Part shown: in pieces, positions 6,466 to 8,043 of the stretch | Layout: each line of letters opens with the position of its first letter | Position numbering within the stretch: position 1 is the stretch's first letter | From: an uncultured Taibaiella sp. | GTDB lineage: Bacteria; Bacteroidota; Bacteroidia; Chitinophagales; Chitinophagaceae | Assembly: GCA_937871155.1 (NCBI GenBank) | Contig: CALMXV010000457.1 | Coordinates: 1-8,043 of the forward strand | Length of the DNA stretch: 8,043 nucleotides | Direction: 5' to 3' | Notes under the pieces: model-generated | The model's database searches: none | Seen by the model: the letters and a program-made list of their open reading frames with translations, nothing else | Told to the model about the DNA's origin: nothing | Program-made: the position numbers and the translations under genes

Positions 6466-7599
6466 ATGTCTTCACCCATCTTACTTGGGATTTTTATTTT
6501 CAGCATCATTGTCCAACTTAGTTATGTAGTTTATTTTTTCTTTAGAGTATTTTTCATTTCAGTATCAAAACAAAAAATTAGCACCTCTCCTAAACGAAAA
6601 GTATCCGTAATTATCTGTGCCAAAAACGAAGCGGAGAATTTAAGAAACTATTTGCCCGCAATACTTTCTCAAGATTATTTAGATGATTTCGGGAACCCAA
6701 ATTTTGAAGTCATAGTAATTAACGATGGTTCTGAAGACCATACCGAAAACATACTTCGAACTATCGAACGGAAGTTTTCTCACCTTCGTCACATAAGCAT
6801 TTCATCATTGACACCTAGGCAGTTTATGGGTAAAAAATTTGCGCTTAGTAAAGGAGTAAAAGAGGCAAAAAACGAATGGCTCCTAGGAATTGATGCAGAT
6901 TGCCATCCTAACAGCACTCAATGGTTGGATAGAATGGTACAATCTTTTTATCCTGACAACCAAATAGTCTGTGGTTATGGTGCCTATGAATATCAACCCG
7001 GATTCCTCAATGCCTTCACCCGCTGGGAAACACTCCACACTTTTATTCAATATGCGAGTTATGCCATGGCAGGGAAACCTTATATGGGAGTTGGTAGAAA
7101 TATTGCCTTTACCAAAAGAACTTTTAACCAAGCACAAAACAACCCTATTTGGAATAAATTACCTTCTGGTGATGATGATTTGTTAGTACGTATTGTAGGC
7201 AACAAAAACAATGTTGCTATCAATGCAACAGAAGAAGCATTTACCTATTCTAAAAGCCAACCCAACTGGCTTTCCTGGCTAAAACAAAAACAAAGACATC
7301 TATCCACCGGCAAATATTATCACCCTACTATAAAATTCTTATTAGGGCTTTATGCCGTTTCCCATGCGGCTATGTGGTTGCTTTTTTTTCTATTATTAAA
7401 TGAATCGAATGCACTATTAATAATTGCGCTGTTGTTGTTACGTTGTATTCCTTATTGGTCTATCTGGCATAGTGCAGCTAAAAAAATGAAGGAACCTAAT
7501 CTAGGTTTATGGCTACCATTTTGTGATATTGGATGGGCATTATATAATTTTATCCTCAGTCCATTTATCTTTTTCAAAAACCAATTACAGTGGAAATAA
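6466..7599 (+). CDS. Membrane-anchored family 2 glycosyltransferase
   Basis: This is a GT-A fold glycosyltransferase of family 2, which uses a nucleotide-sugar donor at the cytoplasmic face of the membrane; substrate and product cannot be told from sequence. Residues here count from the upstream GTG at 6460. A hydrophobic anchor spans about 6-33, followed by KVSVIICAKNEAEN (47-60), the donor-binding start of the fold, and VINDGSEDHT (86-95). DAD (145-147) is the metal-binding DxD motif. GDDDL (237-241) supplies the probable catalytic acid region, and QKQRH (276-280) stands where processive relatives have QxxRW, with His replacing Trp. C-terminal hydrophobic segments lie at about 292-312, 314-330 and 355-372. 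The frame opens with GTG at 6460 and ATG at 6466; I take the ATG as start because it dominates in this phylum, but the two differ by only two residues. It lies 133 bases after hemD, beyond a terminator, and its last 10 bases overlap rsmG. Confidence 0.9.
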   Translation: MSSPILLGIFIFSIIVQLSYVVYFFFRVFFISVSKQKISTSPKRKVSVIICAKNEAENLRNYLPAILSQDYLDDFGNPNFEVIVINDGSEDHTENILRTIERKFSHLRHISISSLTPRQFMGKKFALSKGVKEAKNEWLLGIDADCHPNSTQWLDRMVQSFYPDNQIVCGYGAYEYQPGFLNAFTRWETLHTFIQYASYAMAGKPYMGVGRNIAFTKRTFNQAQNNPIWNKLPSGDDDLLVRIVGNKNNVAINATEEAFTYSKSQPNWLSWLKQKQRHLSTGKYYHPTIKFLLGLYAVSHAAMWLLFFLLLNESNALLIIALLLLRCIPYWSIWHSAAKKMKEPNLGLWLPFCDIGWALYNFILSPFIFFKNQLQWK

Positions 7600-8043
7600 T
7601 CAATCGCTATTTTTCAGATTTCACCGAAACACAAACCCGACAATTTGCAATGCTGGGCGAACTCTATGCCGAGTGGAACGAAAAGATAAACGTTATCTCA
7701 AGAAAAGACATAGATGCTTTGTATGAAAAACATATTCTTCATTCTTTAGCCATAGCGGCTATTTGCAATTTTCATTCAGGGGCATCGGTAGTGGATATCG
7801 GTACAGGGGGCGGTTTTCCAGGAATTCCCTTAGCCATTTTATATCCTGAAGTAACCTTTACCCTTAGTGATAGTATTGGTAAAAAAATAAAAGTGGTGAA
7901 CGAAGTAATCGCTGCTACAGCTATAAAGAATGCTCGAGGAATTCACTCAAGGGTGGAGCTTGTAGAAGGGTCTTTTGACTTTGCTGTATCCAGAGCTGTG
8001 GCACCTCTTGCTGATTTATGGAAATGGATAAAACCTTCACTTC
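7590..8043 (+). CDS. rsmG: 16S rRNA (guanine-N7) methyltransferase RsmG, N-terminal part
   Basis: The first 151 codons are present; the gene continues past the right edge (the E. coli protein is about 207 residues). RsmG uses S-adenosylmethionine to methylate N7 of G527 (E. coli numbering) in the 530 loop of 16S rRNA; loss of this enzyme is known to give low-level streptomycin resistance. Visible motifs are LYAEWNEKINVISRKD (25-40), HILHSL (48-53), the SAM-binding VVDIGTGGGFPGIPLAI (67-83), LSDSIGKKIKVVNEV (92-106), the SRVE region (120-123) and VSRAVAPL (133-140), all in the family order. The start is a GTG at 7590; the resulting MEIINRYFSDFTE is the usual RsmG N-terminus of this phylum, and the first in-frame ATG (7650) would cut into the conserved domain. 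The GTG overlaps the end of the glycosyltransferase gene, so the two are probably translated from one message and may be translationally coupled. No promoter is needed or seen between them. Confidence 0.96.
   Translation, partial: MEIINRYFSDFTETQTRQFAMLGELYAEWNEKINVISRKDIDALYEKHILHSLAIAAICNFHSGASVVDIGTGGGFPGIPLAILYPEVTFTLSDSIGKKIKVVNEVIAATAIKNARGIHSRVELVEGSFDFAVSRAVAPLADLWKWIKPSL

Noticed and set aside
6883..7186. Short open frames on both strands within the glycosyltransferase gene
   Set aside because: They overlap the DxD-bearing catalytic domain in other frames and have no independent support.
7523..7726. A 67-residue frame bridging the glycosyltransferase and rsmG
   Set aside because: Both overlapping frames are clear family members, so this third frame is a shadow.
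1..8043. Search for tRNA, rRNA, riboswitches, CRISPR arrays, insertion sequences and defence or mobile genes
   Set aside because: No repeat-spacer pattern, no terminal inverted repeats with a transposase, no cloverleaf-like segments and no accessory protein families were seen; the genes are housekeeping.

Overview
The window is an ordinary chromosomal housekeeping region of a low-GC member of the Bacteroidota, most likely a Chitinophagaceae-like organism (family placement is tentative). Support comes from promoters of the Bacteroidota type (TTG, about 20 bases, TAnnTTTG), leaders without Shine-Dalgarno sequences, a single-subunit b558-type SdhC ahead of a Bacillus-type SdhA, a DUF4271 membrane protein next to a uroporphyrinogen-III synthase, and an RsmG N-terminus typical of the phylum.

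Left half (1-4178, minus strand): two respiratory/TCA-cycle transcription units point leftward. sucA (2-oxoglutarate dehydrogenase E1, complete, 910 aa) comes first and ends in a strong hairpin terminator. It is followed by a separate promoter and sdhC (cytochrome b558 subunit), then sdhA (flavoprotein), which runs off the left edge; sdhB would be expected just beyond. The E2 partner of SucA is not adjacent on either side inside the window.

Middle (4179-4551): a 373-base divergent spacer. It carries the sucA promoter, a perfect 16-bp palindrome abutting a -7-like box for the rightward gene, a weaker inverted repeat, and short leftward open frames that may be chance or the remains of a gene.

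Right half (4552-8043, plus strand): a DUF4271 polytopic membrane protein is followed by hemD (uroporphyrinogen-III synthase) with an unusual Lys/Ala-rich N-terminal tail and a hairpin terminator. A membrane-anchored family 2 glycosyltransferase follows, overlapping rsmG (16S rRNA m7G methyltransferase) by 10 bases; rsmG starts with GTG and is cut by the right edge.

No RNA genes, CRISPR arrays, insertion sequences or prophage parts were seen, and nothing convincing as a new defence, mobile or biosynthetic system. The points most worth a second look are the HemD tail and its echo past the stop codon, the palindrome at the DUF4271 promoter, and the spacer content.
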